From positions 23,136,446 to 23,200,445 of the forward strand of contig CP092882.1 in NCBI GenBank assembly GCA_030710605.1: DNA of 64,000 bases. The letters run 5' to 3'. The first letter of the stretch is position 1, and each line of letters starts with the position of its first letter. The stretch comes from Cordylochernes scorpioides. Its lineage: Eukaryota; Arthropoda; Arachnida; Pseudoscorpiones; Chernetidae. This document shows, one piece after another, positions 21,518 to 34,600 of the stretch. Under the pieces are notes generated by a model. The model saw only the letters and a list, made by a program, of their open reading frames with translations, did no database searches and was not told the DNA's origin. The translations under genes were made by a program, and so were the position numbers.

Positions 21518-22820
21518 CAAGGTATGTCCCATAAGTTCCCGGACTGGGTCCATAAAAAAAAAAGGTAAGATATTTTTTTTTTTAATTATTTAAACTTTTT
21601 AAAGTAATCCCCCCTTGCTTCAACGCACCAGCGCCATCGTTTCCCCAAATTGTCGAAACAGTTTTTATAGAGCTCTTTTGGAATGCTCTTCAATGCCAAC
21701 AGCAATTTTTCTATTATGTCATCCCTGGTGTCAAAATGTCTTCCTTTTAGAACTGCTTTAAGTTTGGGGAACAGGAAAAAGTCATTTGGTGCGATGTCTG
21801 GGGAATAGGGTGGTTGAGGTAGGATTTCTGTCCCGTTTTTAGCCAAAAAAACTCGTCACCAAGTGCGCTGTGTGAGGGCGGGCATTGTTATGGTGTAGGA
21901 TCCAGTCACCATTAGGCCATTTTTCTGGCATTTTTTTCGAATCGCTTTCCTTAGATGGCGAAGAATGTCCAAATACATTTCCTTAATAACCGTTTGGCCT
22001 GCAGGAAGATACTCGTGATGAACAACGCCCTTGTTATCAAAAAAAGCGACCAGCAACACCTTGTTTCTGGATTTCAATATCCTGGATTTTTTTGGTCTAG
22101 GCTCATCCTGACCTCTCCACTCGGCATATTTACGCTTGGTTTCAGGGTCATAGCCATAGACCCATGTCTCGTCGCCTGTGATTATCTTGTCTTTCCATTC
22201 CGGATCCGTTCTTGTCATTTCCAACATGTTCTCACAGGTTGCAAGCCGACACAGGTTTTGCTCATTAGTGAGGAATCTTGGGATGAATTTTGCAGGAGTC
22301 TTTTTGAGCTTCAAATCTTCGGTTACGATCCTTCCAATCGTTGTTTTAGAGATGCCTGTGTCTTGCTATAGCTCCAGCAAAGTGGTTCGAGGATTTTCTT
22401 TTATCAAATCGGTGATTTTTTGCACATTTTGGGCGTCCTTGCCGAGGTTCATCTTCAATGGAAATTCTGCCAGCTTTAAATCTAGAATGCCATTCAAAAA
22501 CAGTTGTTCTCTTTGGAGAGTCATTGGGGAATACTTTATTAAGCATTTCAAAAGTTTCGGTTGCAGATATTTGAAGTTTCACACAAAATTCTATGCAAAT
22601 CCTCTGCTTCAATTTTTGTTCCATCGTAAAATCGCCGCAGCGCTAGGTGTGACCTTTAAATAAATTAGAATGACCTTGGCGAGCGCTATTGTACCGCCTC
22701 GATATTGGTACCACCGTGTTGCCTGATATTTTTTCTATAATAAACAGTCAAATTTATTTACATTTTTCATTCGTTTATTTTTTTATGGACCCAGTCCGGG
22801 AACTTATGGGACATACCTTG
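21518..22820 (-). mobile_element. mariner element (complete ends, dead transposase)
   Basis: 1303 bp, inverted ends CAAGGTATGTCCCATAAGTT / AACTTATGGGACATACCTTG flanked by TA. The transposase runs on the minus strand from 22624 to 21586. The N-terminal helix-turn-helix region contains RTTVFEWHSRFKAGR and EPRQGRP. The catalytic region has TGDETWVYGYDPE (first Asp) and SPDIAPNDFFLFPKLK (third Asp). The second motif reads ILHHNNARPHTA, where the family has HDN, so the second catalytic Asp is Asn. Frameshifts near 22370 and 21930 also break the frame. A DD34D cut-and-paste transposase by family. Confidence 0.92.
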
Positions 22821-22850
22821 TATATTCCATTTCATCATCAATGTGCTGTG

Positions 22851-23187
22851 TGTTCTACAAGAGCAACGGTTTCTCCCAAAGGTCTTGTTCAGTGCATCTA
22901 ATGCAAGTCAAAATGTGTTCTGGAGCTGCAGGTGCCAAGCTACATTTTGTTGTTATTTTCTATCTTCAATGGCTTGAGATGGCCTGTTTTAAATCTTGTT
23001 AGTGTTGTTTGATGCTGTTTATTTCTGAGTTTCAGAGCTCCTCCTGGGTTCACTCCACTGTACCAGCTGTGCTTAGGTGGGAGCTTCTAGTTCTTGTTTA
23101 TTTTTGTTTTGACTGATAAAAAGGTAGGTTGATAGGGGCCTTCTTAATGCAGTTCTTGCTGAGATTTAAGTGGTATCATGCCTGATT
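22851..23187 (-). pseudogene. Non-LTR family 2 tail fragment
   Basis: Minus strand; decayed tail with TTLTRFKTGHLKP and a downstream Cys/Pro segment, seen better at 40333-40680. It lies directly beside the mariner insertion and is interrupted by the next SINE. Confidence 0.5.
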
Positions 23188-23503
23188 AACTTTTTTTTTT
23201 TTGCTTATCCCTAGTACACGTGGTACAGGCCATGATAATCATGGTGGGTAGAAGTTGGCGACAACTTTTACTGTAAGTGCACCACATGTCTACACATGTG
23301 AAAAGCAGTTCGACTTTGCATTTACAAATGTGCCAGAGCCCCGTTTGGTTACTTGCACTCACTGGTAGGGTTGGACTTTTTCAAGAATTGGGAGCCATTG
23401 GAGCATTTTTTTTTTTTTTATCAGAAAAAGTGCCCAATGCAGGATTCGATTTTGGGTTGTAGCGGTCGAAAACCAACGGTTTAGACCATCCTTCCACCGA
23501 CCC
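23188..23503 (-). repeat. tRNA-derived SINE-A copy 7
   Basis: Full-length minus copy, tail GCTTATCCCTAGTACACG preceded by a T tract on the plus strand. It separates two pieces of non-LTR family 2. Confidence 0.8.
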
Positions 23504-23509
23504 TCTGAT

Positions 23510-23757
23510 GGCCTATTCTAAATATTGTTAGTGTTGTTTGATGCTGTCTGAGGTTCAGAGCTCCTCCTGGGTCCACTCCACTGTACCAGCTGTGCTTAGG
23601 TGGGATCCTCCAGTTCTTGTTTATTTTTGTTTTGGCTAATAAAAATGTAATAGTTCTTACATAGGTTGATAGGGGCCTTCATAATGCAGCTCTTGCCGAG
23701 ATTCAAGTGATATTATGCCTGATTAACTTGTAATCGTTTACAATGTTGATTTTTTTT
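23510..23757 (-). pseudogene. Non-LTR family 2 tail fragment, second piece
   Basis: Repeats much of the 22980-23170 sequence (TGTACCAGCTGTGCTTAGGT in both), so this is a partial duplication rather than a simple split. Confidence 0.45.
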
Positions 23758-24179
23758 GTGGCCCAGTGGTAAGGCGTTGGTCTTGTAAACAATGTTGATT
23801 CAAATGCTTTTACTCATATAGATTGATCACACTCTTTCTGAATTGTGTAAACTTGAATAATTAGAGTCCTACAAGTGATAATGTTAGGGGGGTATAGCAT
23901 TCATGACAAAGAAGAGAGTTGTAGCAGCATTGGTATTCCCTGTGGTCACTTATGGATGTGAGAGCTGGAATCTCAGAAAATAAGAAAGAATTGAATCTTT
24001 TAAAATGTGGACATGGAGTACCATTACAGATAAAAGGACAAATGTTTCAATCTTAAATGAAATTAATCCTGTTTAATCCCAAATATGTAAACAAATATCG
24101 ACCTACTTCAGGTATATAATAAGAGGCAAATGTTTAGAAAAGACGTTGATGAGAAAAATTGAAGGTAGAGAGAAAAACC

Positions 24180-24545
24180 TCTTCTTCTTTCTTATCTCCA
24201 CTCAATCATATTAGGGTATCAAGTTGTGACCCTTGATGGTGTCTGTTGACAACTATCATAACTGGGTGCAGTAGAGTGCATGTCTTTGTCAATAAGACTG
24301 GGAGCACTACTCAGTAGCAGGCCGACTTAGATCCAAAAGAAATGGCCGCCTCTGACGTGAGGAACAGACGCCATGTGCAGCCGCTCCTAACATGGACTAC
24401 AATTGCTGCCCATCCTGTATCCCTGGATTAGGAGCCCTTACAGGGTACTATCAGCCGGGCCAGCTGAGCCCAAGTTTTTTAGAGAGCTTGTTACTGCTCC
24501 CCCTCTTCCTTTTTCATCCGGGCTTCGGACCGGCAAAGGCGGAGT
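24180..24545 (-). mobile_element. 5'-truncated non-LTR element 3' end
   Basis: Third near-full copy of the family seen at 5741 and 13641. The coding remnant SLKNLGSAGPADSTL plus stop is preserved in the same frame. Confidence 0.65.
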
Positions 24546-25020
24546 TTGAGGAAAGCCTGCAATGAACTGCCTAGAAGAGGTCAAGAAAACTACCGGAAGG
24601 TCACTAGATGACCTGTGAGAGATGGTCATTAACAGATCAAAGTGGAGAATATTTGTTCTCAGTCTCCAAAAGTAAACTTGAAGGGCACTAACAACATTTA
24701 TTTTGAGATCAGTAGCATTTAGAGGACACTCTGGCTCTACAACTAGGAGTTTAACTTTTACAGAGGTATGCAATGTTAAAAAAATGTTACTTATATGAAA
24801 ACTTAGCACAGAAATGTACCGGCATCAGGTGAATAAATTAAGCATCTGAACATGCAACTAAGAGTTGTTTGATTTGTTACATCAATTGTCAAAATATCAA
24901 CAAATTGTGGATTTTTAATTATTTCAACATAATGGCCATATTATAATTGATAAACAAGAAAAAGTATTTGGCCAATATTCTAGAATAATAATAAATCAAC
25001 AAATGAGTTGATATTTATTC

Positions 25021-25350
25021 ATATATAGTTTTTTTTTTTTTGCTTATCCCTAGTACAAGTGGTACAGGCCATGATAATCATGGTGGGTAGAAGAAAGCGA
25101 CTGCTTTTACTGTAAGTGCACCACATGTCTACACATGTGAAAAGCAGTTCGACTTTGCACTTACAAATGTGCCAGAGCCCCGTTTGGTTACTTGCACTCG
25201 CTGGTGGGGTTGGACTTTTGCAAGAATCTGGGCCATTGGAGCATTTTTTTTTATCAGAAAAAAGTGCCCAATGCGGGAATCGAACCCGGGTGGTAGCGGT
25301 CGAAAACCAACGGTTTAGACCTTCCTTCCACTGACCCCCCGATATATAGT
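25021..25350 (-). repeat. tRNA-derived SINE-A copy 8 with target duplication
   Basis: SINE 25030-25341, flanked by ATATATAGT at 25021-25029 and 25342-25350. It is inserted within a P2-type foldback sequence (24850-25400). Confidence 0.85.
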
Positions 25351-25512
25351 ACTAGCCATAAGTAACTTTCAGTTGCATAATCAGATTTCAACATGTAAAT
25401 TGTAGGACAGAATTAATAAAACACACACTTCAGAGAACAATGTGAGTGCCAGTAAAAGTTTAAAGACCAAGAGTCCCCACCAATAGAACAATATATATAA
25501 GGAGGAGAGAGA

Positions 25513-25663
25513 TTTATTTTTATATTCAGAGGCCATCAATATATACAACACAGAGAGAGAGGTAGTACATCTAGGAGCGATCTAGCAGATGGCCACTGAG
25601 TCGCTCGTGGAGGGTGAGGTTGGACCTGGCCAGCTGGCCCAAGTAGATCACCATCAGTAGGTC
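25513..25663 (-). CDS. EIF3F: EIF3F exon 7, stop codon and 3' UTR
   Basis: Encodes [20 protein letters not shown] and HLLDRS, stop TAG at 25573-25571. A poly(A) signal AATAAA on the minus strand lies at 25518-25513, only about 55 bases beyond the stop. Confidence 0.9.
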
Positions 25664-28600
25664 CTGGACAACACACAGGTATTGGAGCACTCCTTTCTAC
25701 CTAAGTATATATACAGTTAAATCTGTCTATAGCAACCTCTCTTGGGACTCACCAAAATAGGGTGCTATAGACTGGTCACTTTTAATGTAAATCGCATCAT
25801 ACTATGTACACCTATCCCCCGATTTACACGGTAGATACATTCCTGAGAAAAACAAGTAAATCGAAAATAAAAAATTTTCACAAAATTTTTATGCAAAGAA
25901 ATACAGACACAGTGTGCGTGTGCAGCAAGTCAGCACATAAGCTCGGGATTCCTCGTGAGTAAAAAAAAAACTTATTTGGAAAACCGTGTAAAACCGAAAA
26001 CATGTAAAACAAGTAACGTGTAAATCGGGGGATAGGTGTATTTAAAATCGGGCGCTATAGAGAGGGAGGCGTTATAGACAGGTTTAACTGTATTTGTGGA
26101 AAAATAATTTTTAAATTTGAAAAAGATCAGGTGTATATAGATATCCACACTGACCTTTTCTATTTTTAAATTATTTTTTTACATTTTCAGCATATTTATG
26201 TGAGTTTGGCCTTAAATACCCATTTCTTGATATCTCAAGAAGCCTCTGGGACCAAAACTTTTGGTCGCAGTGGTACAGACTACAGCACGCTGATGAGGGC
26301 CAACAGCTCGAAGCACATTTGTGGTTGGCTTTTCTTGATTTATCAAGAAAATAGGTTGGCCAAATATCAGGGACAGGCTAAATCAACATTTAGTTGATTT
26401 CTGTTCCATTAGATGGCGCTCTACCTTCTGAAAAGCTCATGTGAGCAAAGTCAGGATATGCCTTTTTTGTTTTTAACAAATATGTTTGTTGTTTCTTATC
26501 CCCTTGTTCCAAGATTACACAAATTCCACGAGTCCACGCTCCTTGATCTCATGGAATGGGATGTAGCTTTTGTTATCATGACACCATAATCCAGAAACAC
26601 TTTGCTTGGGGTATGTATAACAAATTCCTTTTGAATAGATTTTGGAAAAGTACCATTAATGTCCAGAAAAGTATAGAATTTGATCAATAAATGGCATTTT
26701 AAAATTAAATTTGTTGCTTATAAGAACTTGAGATAATATTTTGTGGAAGAATGTTGTTTGATGCATGTTAGGTAGCGGAACGAGAATACTAGGAAAGTCC
26801 GCCACTTTCATATAACAATTTAAGTGTTCTGTCCAAGTAGATCCTCTCTACCTACTTTGCTGGAAAAATCAGAGATAAACTTCGTAAAATTATTTAATAG
26901 GCTCACTACTTGATTGCCCTAATATTTCAAGGAAGGAAAGTTAAACAATTAAAACAGTTAAAGCCAAAGGAACTAAAACAAGGACAGCGACAATCCCAGC
27001 TGCTCACTCGAAGCGCACAAAGCCTCGTCTTCTTGGGGACTCCTCCTGCACTTGATGTTATCCTAGTTTTTATAGGAAACGCGCTGTACCTAATTTTAAT
27101 CTGTGGAAGTTGATTTGCATAGATCTTTTCCTAAAGCCTAGTTTGCATAAAGTCTTCTTTCTTTTAATCTTGCAAAATTTGCCTAGGCTTTCTTACAATG
27201 CATTTACATACTTGTATATTCCATGTATATACTTATTCAGTCTCAAAGATAGCCAAAAAATGTGCTCTTGATAAGCTGCAGCCTATTAGTAGAGCTGTTT
27301 GAAGATTATTGCGAAGGTGCTTAGAAGGTTTGCCACTGATGAGACTTAAGAAGTGGAAAGTCTTTAATGAACAGTCATCTTTTTTTTTTTAAGAGGAGAC
27401 GGAGGCAATTTTGTTTACACTTTTATCTTGTGTATCTTCAATAAAGGTCACTGTGTATCAAATATCTTTCAGGGTTATTGTTTGAATGCCGATATACACG
27501 ATAAAAGGTACAACTAACTTTCTTAAGTTCTGTCCATGAATGTTGAAAAGAGGAATCAATGTATAAAAATTAGTTTATTCCACAATATCTGGGTGAAATT
27601 TTGACAGGATAGAGTTAGGTCTGGCATGTATAATTTTGACCCTGGCAAATTAGTCAGTGTTTGGGTTAATTTGCATATTAAGGGAGGCAGAGAATGGTAC
27701 ATTCTCACTTGACACTTGAAAAAGTCGGTGGACGAGTGGGTAACCCCCTCGATTCCCGACAGTCATGAACCGGGATTGAATCCCGCGTTAAAATTTTGTT
27801 TAATATGTGAATAACCTTCACATATTATTCATTGTTCAATTATCATGAACTAGGTTGCTCTTGCTGAGCGGTACCTATTTATGTGATTTGAACCAGAAGA
27901 ATGGTATTATTAAAGCAACAAACAACACATCACTATTATTATAATACTTTGCTATAGTACAATTTGGTTTAAAAATTAGAAACATAAGGGACCCCACATC
28001 TAAATGAATAAATTTATTCAATTGGATGTGGTCTCTTTTCACTTTATGTTTATAACTTGTTGAGACACAATGGTGTTTGGGCAAACATTTACTTGAGCAG
28101 AAGCCCAATCTTCTCACTCCAACTAAATACAAGCAGTCTCAAAATTGCAGCAGAATCTTCCACGAACACCCGTTTTTGTTAAATAAGGATAATGGCCTTA
28201 TCAAATGTATGCTGTGGTTTCAAGCGAAGGCTGAAATTAACAATCTCCTAATGGGAGGTTGGTAGCATTTTTGTAGGTTCTAGGTTTGGGAAGTAAGGTG
28301 AGTGAGATAGTATTCCCAGAATGACGGGGAAACACTTACATTCATGTTGGAGTTGAACATGTTGTGGAAGTCATCTGGGTCCATCTGGGGCACGCTCTGC
28401 ACCAAGTCCATCAGCTGGCGGCCAATGTGGTTGTCCGGGGCGATCTTGCCCATCTGTCACCAACACCACATTCTTAGATTCTTTCTACTCCACCAAATAT
28501 GTGCTCAATCCTAGTTCTCTACTCAGTTTATATCTCCTTATTTACACATTCACTATTTGAAGTCGCTACAAGCTCTTGTTCTCAGTCTAATACTTACATA

Positions 28601-31600
28601 AATACCCCCTTTTTTTAAATTATCTCCAGTATACGTGATACAGGCCATGATAATCATGGTGGGTAGAAGTTGACGACTGCTTTTACTGTAAGTGCACCAT
28701 ATGTCTATACATATGAAAAGCAATTAAGACTTTTTGACTTATAAGTGTGCTAGAGCCCCATTTGGTTACTTGAACTTGCTGGTGGAGTTGGACTTTTGCA
28801 GCATTTTTTATTATATAAAAAAAAGTTCCCAATGCAGGATTCGATCCCAGGTCGTAGTGGTTGAAAACCCAACGATTTAAAACACTTGCCCACTGACCCC
28901 TACAGCAATACCCTTAAATAAGAGAGTTCTAATATCAACCACTGAGGCAGCTGAGTTTTGGCCAGGATAATTGGATACCCACAAGAGAGCAAATGGATTG
29001 ATGAAGTTTAAAGGATAAAATAAATGTAGAAAGAGAACTACCTGAGAAAGAATAATTGGATTGATGAAATGGAGAATAAAGGGAAGCAAAGAGCCACTAG
29101 AAAGAAGAACCAGTTGTTGCCCAGTGTGAGAACTCACCAAGATGTCATCAATGTAGCTGATGGTGGCACCCAGCATCTCCTGGGTCTTCTTGGTAGCATC
29201 GTAAATGTTGTCCAGGTCAGGACTGCACTTCACTCCTTTGTAGGAGGAGAACTTGGTCTCCTGGCAAACCTTGGCTGCACACACCCTGATTACTCCTTGG
29301 CTCTATAAACAGACTGAAATATACGGGCAATGGTTGACTCCTCCTCTCACAAGAGTACAGATCTCCTGTCCACTAGATAAATATGTCCAGGTAGTTCTTC
29401 CTCACACATTGTTTCCTTCCTCTACTGTACCTTGGGAGTGTCCAAGGTGATGAACCATCATTAATACAAGTGCATACTTTACTTTCTATACCAGAGCTAC
29501 TTTTTAAAACATATTTAATAAAGGACAATGAACCAGTTCTCATAACCAGAAGAATATGGTACAACACACACTGATGTGTAGAAAGCATTGGGATGTCAAA
29601 AAAACTGTCCCACATTCCCTACTATATAATGTGATGATGATATCAGAAAACAGATCAGAAAGATCATCCATCATAGGTGGCAGCTAGCCAAAGGACTTCT
29701 AAACTCACCAACTATACAAGAGACAGTATGGTACATGCTCATTCGATGACTAACCGGCCAAAACATTGTCATGTCACTAAAATGTGTTATATCTAACTAA
29801 AGGGTCTGCCTAAGCTTTGAACCTGAAATTTCCAATTCATATACTCAAGATATTGTGTGTAATTCCAGCAATGTTTAAAGTGCTTAAATATTTGGCATAT
29901 AGGCATCAAATATGCTTTAAGTAGACAAGAAATACACAAGAGGCATACAAAAGCCAACACAGAACAAAAGCAAAGAGCATTAATATATACAGTTATCAGC
30001 GTCATAATCAATTCTTTCTTAATCAATTCTGTCACCGTTTGCTGCTTTGTGAATGGAATAAATACCCAAATATGGCCATTTCTCATAACCATCGGTGGTT
30101 CAGTGGTAGAATGCTCGCCTGCCACGCGGGCGGCCCGGGTTCGATTCCTGGCCGATGCATTTTTTTTTTTTTTTACAATTTTTAAAACTCATTTATATAT
30201 TATACAAGAATGACATCCACGGCGCCAATTTATAATTGTAACGAATCGTATTTGAATAAAAGCATTTAATCGGGTAAAACCCGGGCGTTGCCCGGGTCAT
30301 TCGGCTAGTATTTTATAATTTCAAATGTAGTGTTGCCAATAGAAGTACAGTAGCACCTCTATCCAACACCTAGTTCCAGAAGCAAAAATCTCCTTTAGAC
30401 AAAGCTATCCTTATTAAACCAGAGATTGAGTAATATGTGAAAATGGTAATTTTTGACACTGACAGCTGTTATTTGAATAGATGTATCCTCTCATAGAGGT
30501 TCTAGTGTATCCAAGTGGGGACTCTGTCATAAAGTAGAACCCCTTTAAGGCTTTTTTTTTTAAATAAATCTTGGTTGAAAGATTTTTTTTTTTTTTTGCT
30601 TATCCATAGTACACGTAGTACAGGCCATTGTAATCATGGTGGGTAGAGTTGGCGACTGCTTTTACTGTAAATGCACCACATGTCTACACATGTGAAAAGC
30701 AGTTCAACTTTGCACTTACAAATGTGCCAGAGCCCAGTTTGGTTACTTGCATTGCTGGTGGGGTTGGACTTTTGCAAGAATCGGGGGCCATTGGAGCATT
30801 TTTTTTTTTTTATCAGAAAAAAAAAAAAAAGTGCCCAATGCGGGAATCAACCTTGGGTCGAGCGGTCGAAAACCAACGGTTTAGACCATCCTTCCACCGA
30901 CCTACCAGTTGAAAGGGTGATGGAGCCAAGTAAATGGAAAATGTAGACCTGTCAATTCAATGTCAGAGGTAGTACTTACTTCCCACTTGTTCGGCATCAT
31001 GGCTGACTACCTCCACCTTGCAAGGAGAGAACATGTTGCCTTGGTTCATGCCAGGCACTCCAATTGGGGAACTGCACATCATTACAAACCTCTTAGTCGC
31101 AAGAAAGGGTCCTATTATTTGAACACTACACATAGTGTCTGTAATATTGCAAATTTATCATTATTATCTATCAGAGAGAGCACTAATTATTTTAGGGAAA
31201 AAAAAAAAGATACCTTATACTTTTATTTTTACCTTGAGCACAGTTTTTCACCTTAAAGAGCAAATATAACAAAATACTATAAAATTATAAAACAAAATTA
31301 TTTGTGAAAAATAAGACCAAAGTAAAATTGTACTCGGATCAGGTGGATAAATTATGCAAAAGGTATCTCCTCATCATGCAACTCAAAGTTGCTGATGGCT
31401 TTTAGTTTTAAAATGAGGAGATGCCTTTTTGATGTACAATTTCCCAGTACAATTTCACTTTTGTACTATTTTTCACTAATAATTTTGTCTATTCTTATAA
31501 TTTGTTTAGTGCTTTGTTGTATTTGCTCTTTAAGCTGATGAACTGCGCTCAAGGCAAGAAGAAAAGTATAATGTACGAGATAACAGTCAATGCCTTATAT

Positions 31601-34600
31601 TTATAAAAATCAATGATTTTTATCCGATTTAATTATTCCAGAATTTTGGCCAAAAATACCTGTCTTCTACTTTCTAATTTGCAGGCACTAATTTTGGGCA
31701 TGTTGGGTATATTTTGATATTATTTTATAGCTTAAATTTTGCTTTGAGCGTGGGATTCTTGAAGAATCCAAGAATGGGTAGTATTTAAGGTGTGTTAGGT
31801 TGACCAGGGATGAAAACAACCTACCTAGTATAAGCTCGGTACTTCATCTGTTTCTCAGCCAGGGAGGTGTCCACAGTGAGATGGATGGGGTTGTTGGCCT
31901 CGCGGCTGTAGTACTCATGGATGAGCACTGAGTGGGCTGTCACCTCCGGCCCTGTGGCATACCTACACCACATACACATGTGTCAGCCACACATCTGACA
32001 GCTTATACATGGTCATATAGGGAGAAATTGGTCAACTTCTTCAATTCAACACTTCAAGGAATCAGAATTTTCAACTGAATTAAAAAGTCTGTGTTATATT
32101 TTAGTCGGCTAAGCTGATTTTTAATTCATAGCAATACTCACTGCTTGTGGACATTGTGTTAACATTTATGGAGGGGGTGTTAAATTATAATAGTGTTTTG
32201 AATTAAAGAGGTTATATTATATAGATGCTATAGCAAAGCTGTATAATTTATAGAGGACCCTTGTTATACTGCAACTTGATTATGATTCTATGCCCCAAAT
32301 TATTTTAGTTGTAGATAATAATGATATGAAATCTGATCCAAGTAATGTTGTGAGGTTAGACTATGTCATTTGTGTACTTTGAGACAAGAAAAATTTCATG
32401 CAGCATAACTTGGAGCACTTTGTCAAAATCATAAATGGCTTTCTGCATATATAAACAAGTGTACTCTTACAGTAAAATAATAAAGTAATAGTGGTCCCAT
32501 CATAATATAGTATGTGTGATTTGGGGTTAAGATATTAAGATAAAAATATTCTCAAAATGTAATGATATTGGGAGAAGGCAAGCTTTAAAGGTCTGTGAGC
32601 CCAATCATCTTGGGAACACTTGGCATTTTCAATTGACCTAGACTTTATAAAAAATGTAGGCCTCTTTTATATCACTATAATAGAGAAATGTAGGCCCTGA
32701 TTCTAAGGACCCCTCCATAGTAGTTAAGAAGTGTCCAACTCTCACAGGGTCCAGCCCAGGTCAGGAAGAGCCCCAGTCCACTAGAACAGTGGAGGGACTC
32801 CCCTGAGTCCCAGGATATTTGCTCTGCCACAAGTGTAACGCACACCTGATATACAGCCATGCTGACTTACTTGTGGGAAGTATTTATTACCATTATACCA
32901 AGTTTAGGCTTATATTTCCAGTATTCAAATTTTATTTGTCTTTCTGACTATCTAGAAAAATGGCATCCTAATTAGGCTAATCAGGAAGAGCCTTCATGAG
33001 AGCTGATACCACCTCTATACATTATTTTATTCATCACCAGTATTACCATATTACTAATTAACAACTCCCAGGTAAGAGGACACCTCTCTAAAGGACACTT
33101 TTGCTCTACAAACCCCTTTATTGAGGTGGCTCTATATTATGACAGAAATCAGGTAGGGTTATTTTGATGCTACTTTTTAATTAGAAACAATTTCTAAATG
33201 GTGAAGGCATCTCTATACCAACTTATTTAATGCAACAACACCCTGAGGGATCAGCATTTTCTGTTTAATTAAAGAAGAAAAAGCCTTATTGGAATTTGAA
33301 AACAAACAGTTGGATTAAAGTAAGTGTTGTATCATAGTGGGTTGAATTAAAGAGGTTCGACTGTCCTTCCATAGGATTGGTGGATTAGCTCGGCAACTTT
33401 ACATATCCAGGAGAATCCATTTAAATGAAGAGAAATGTAGGCCCTGATTCTAAGGACCCCTCCATAGTAGTTAAGAAGGGTCCAACTCTCACAGGGTCCA
33501 GCCCAGGCCAGGAAGAGCCCCAGTCCACTAGAACAGTGGAGGGACTCCCCCGAGTCCCAGGATATTTGCTCTACCACAAGTGTAACGCACACCTGACATT
33601 TGGTGTACAGCCATGCTGACTTACTTGTGGGGAGTATTTATTACCATTACAAATTGAGAGACTTTATGTGTCTATATTTTATTGGTGTGGTCTTTTTGGA
33701 CTATCTAGAAATATAGTAACATTCTATATACAGTTACGAGCGTCATGTGTTCTTAATAATTTTTCATCTCTGTCACCGTTTGCTTTTTTTTTGGAATGGC
33801 GCTCTCCTATTGGTTGGCTATGATCACGCCACCTTTGCCCCCCCCCACTCGCTTTTTGGTTTTTGTAACTATTGTGTTGGAGCGGGCCGCTCCTTAAATA
33901 AATGCATATATTAGTTAATAACTAAATGGAATCCTCTCTTTTATTTTCCCAGTAAGAGACGCCTACGGAAGCCAACAGTACATAGACAGATAAAGCACAT
34001 AGGCTATAGTTCTTAACTAATATATGCATTTATTTAAGGTGCCAATTTATAATTGTAACAAATAGTATTTGAATAAAAACATTCAATCGGGTAAAACACG
34101 GGCGTTGCCCGAGTCATTCAGCTAGTAGCTAATGAGGAAGAACCTTCATAAGAGCATACACCTCTATATAACAGTTTCATCACCAGTATTACCATTTTAC
34201 TAAATAGAAACTCTCAGGTAAAAAGACACCTCTCTCTAAAGGACACTTTTGCTCTACAACTAAGTGTCCTTTATAGAGGTTCTACTATATTTCTCTTTAT
34301 AATGATTCTTGCTATGACAAACTTTTTAATTAGAAATGAATGTCAAAATTGTTAAAGGATCTACAGTCCAACTTCTTCAATTCAACACCCTGAGGGATGA
34401 GCATTTTCTGTTGAATTAAAGAAGAAAAAGCCTTATTGGGATTTGAAAACTAACAGTTGGATTAAAGTAAGTGTTGAATCAGTCAGTTAAAGAGGTTCAA
34501 CTGTTCTTCCATAGCACTGTTGGATTAGCTCAGCCAGCTTTACTTCTCTGATTCTAAGGACCCCTCCATAGTAGTTAAGAAGGGTCCAACTCTCACAGGG

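Noticed and set aside
21955-22663. Plus-strand frames of 138 and 161 residues
   Set aside because: They are antisense to the mariner transposase and lie within the element.
23758-23800. tRNA-like GGCCCAGTGGTAAGGCGTTGGTCTTGTAAAC
   Set aside because: Only the 5' half of a tRNA-like sequence with no T arm; probably the head of a truncated SINE, too short to call.
29275-29290. Earlier acceptor for EIF3F exon 5 (after AATCAG), giving VCAAKVCQ
   Set aside because: It breaks the phase with exon 4. The acceptor GTGTGTGCAG at 29275-29284 keeps phase and matches the family.
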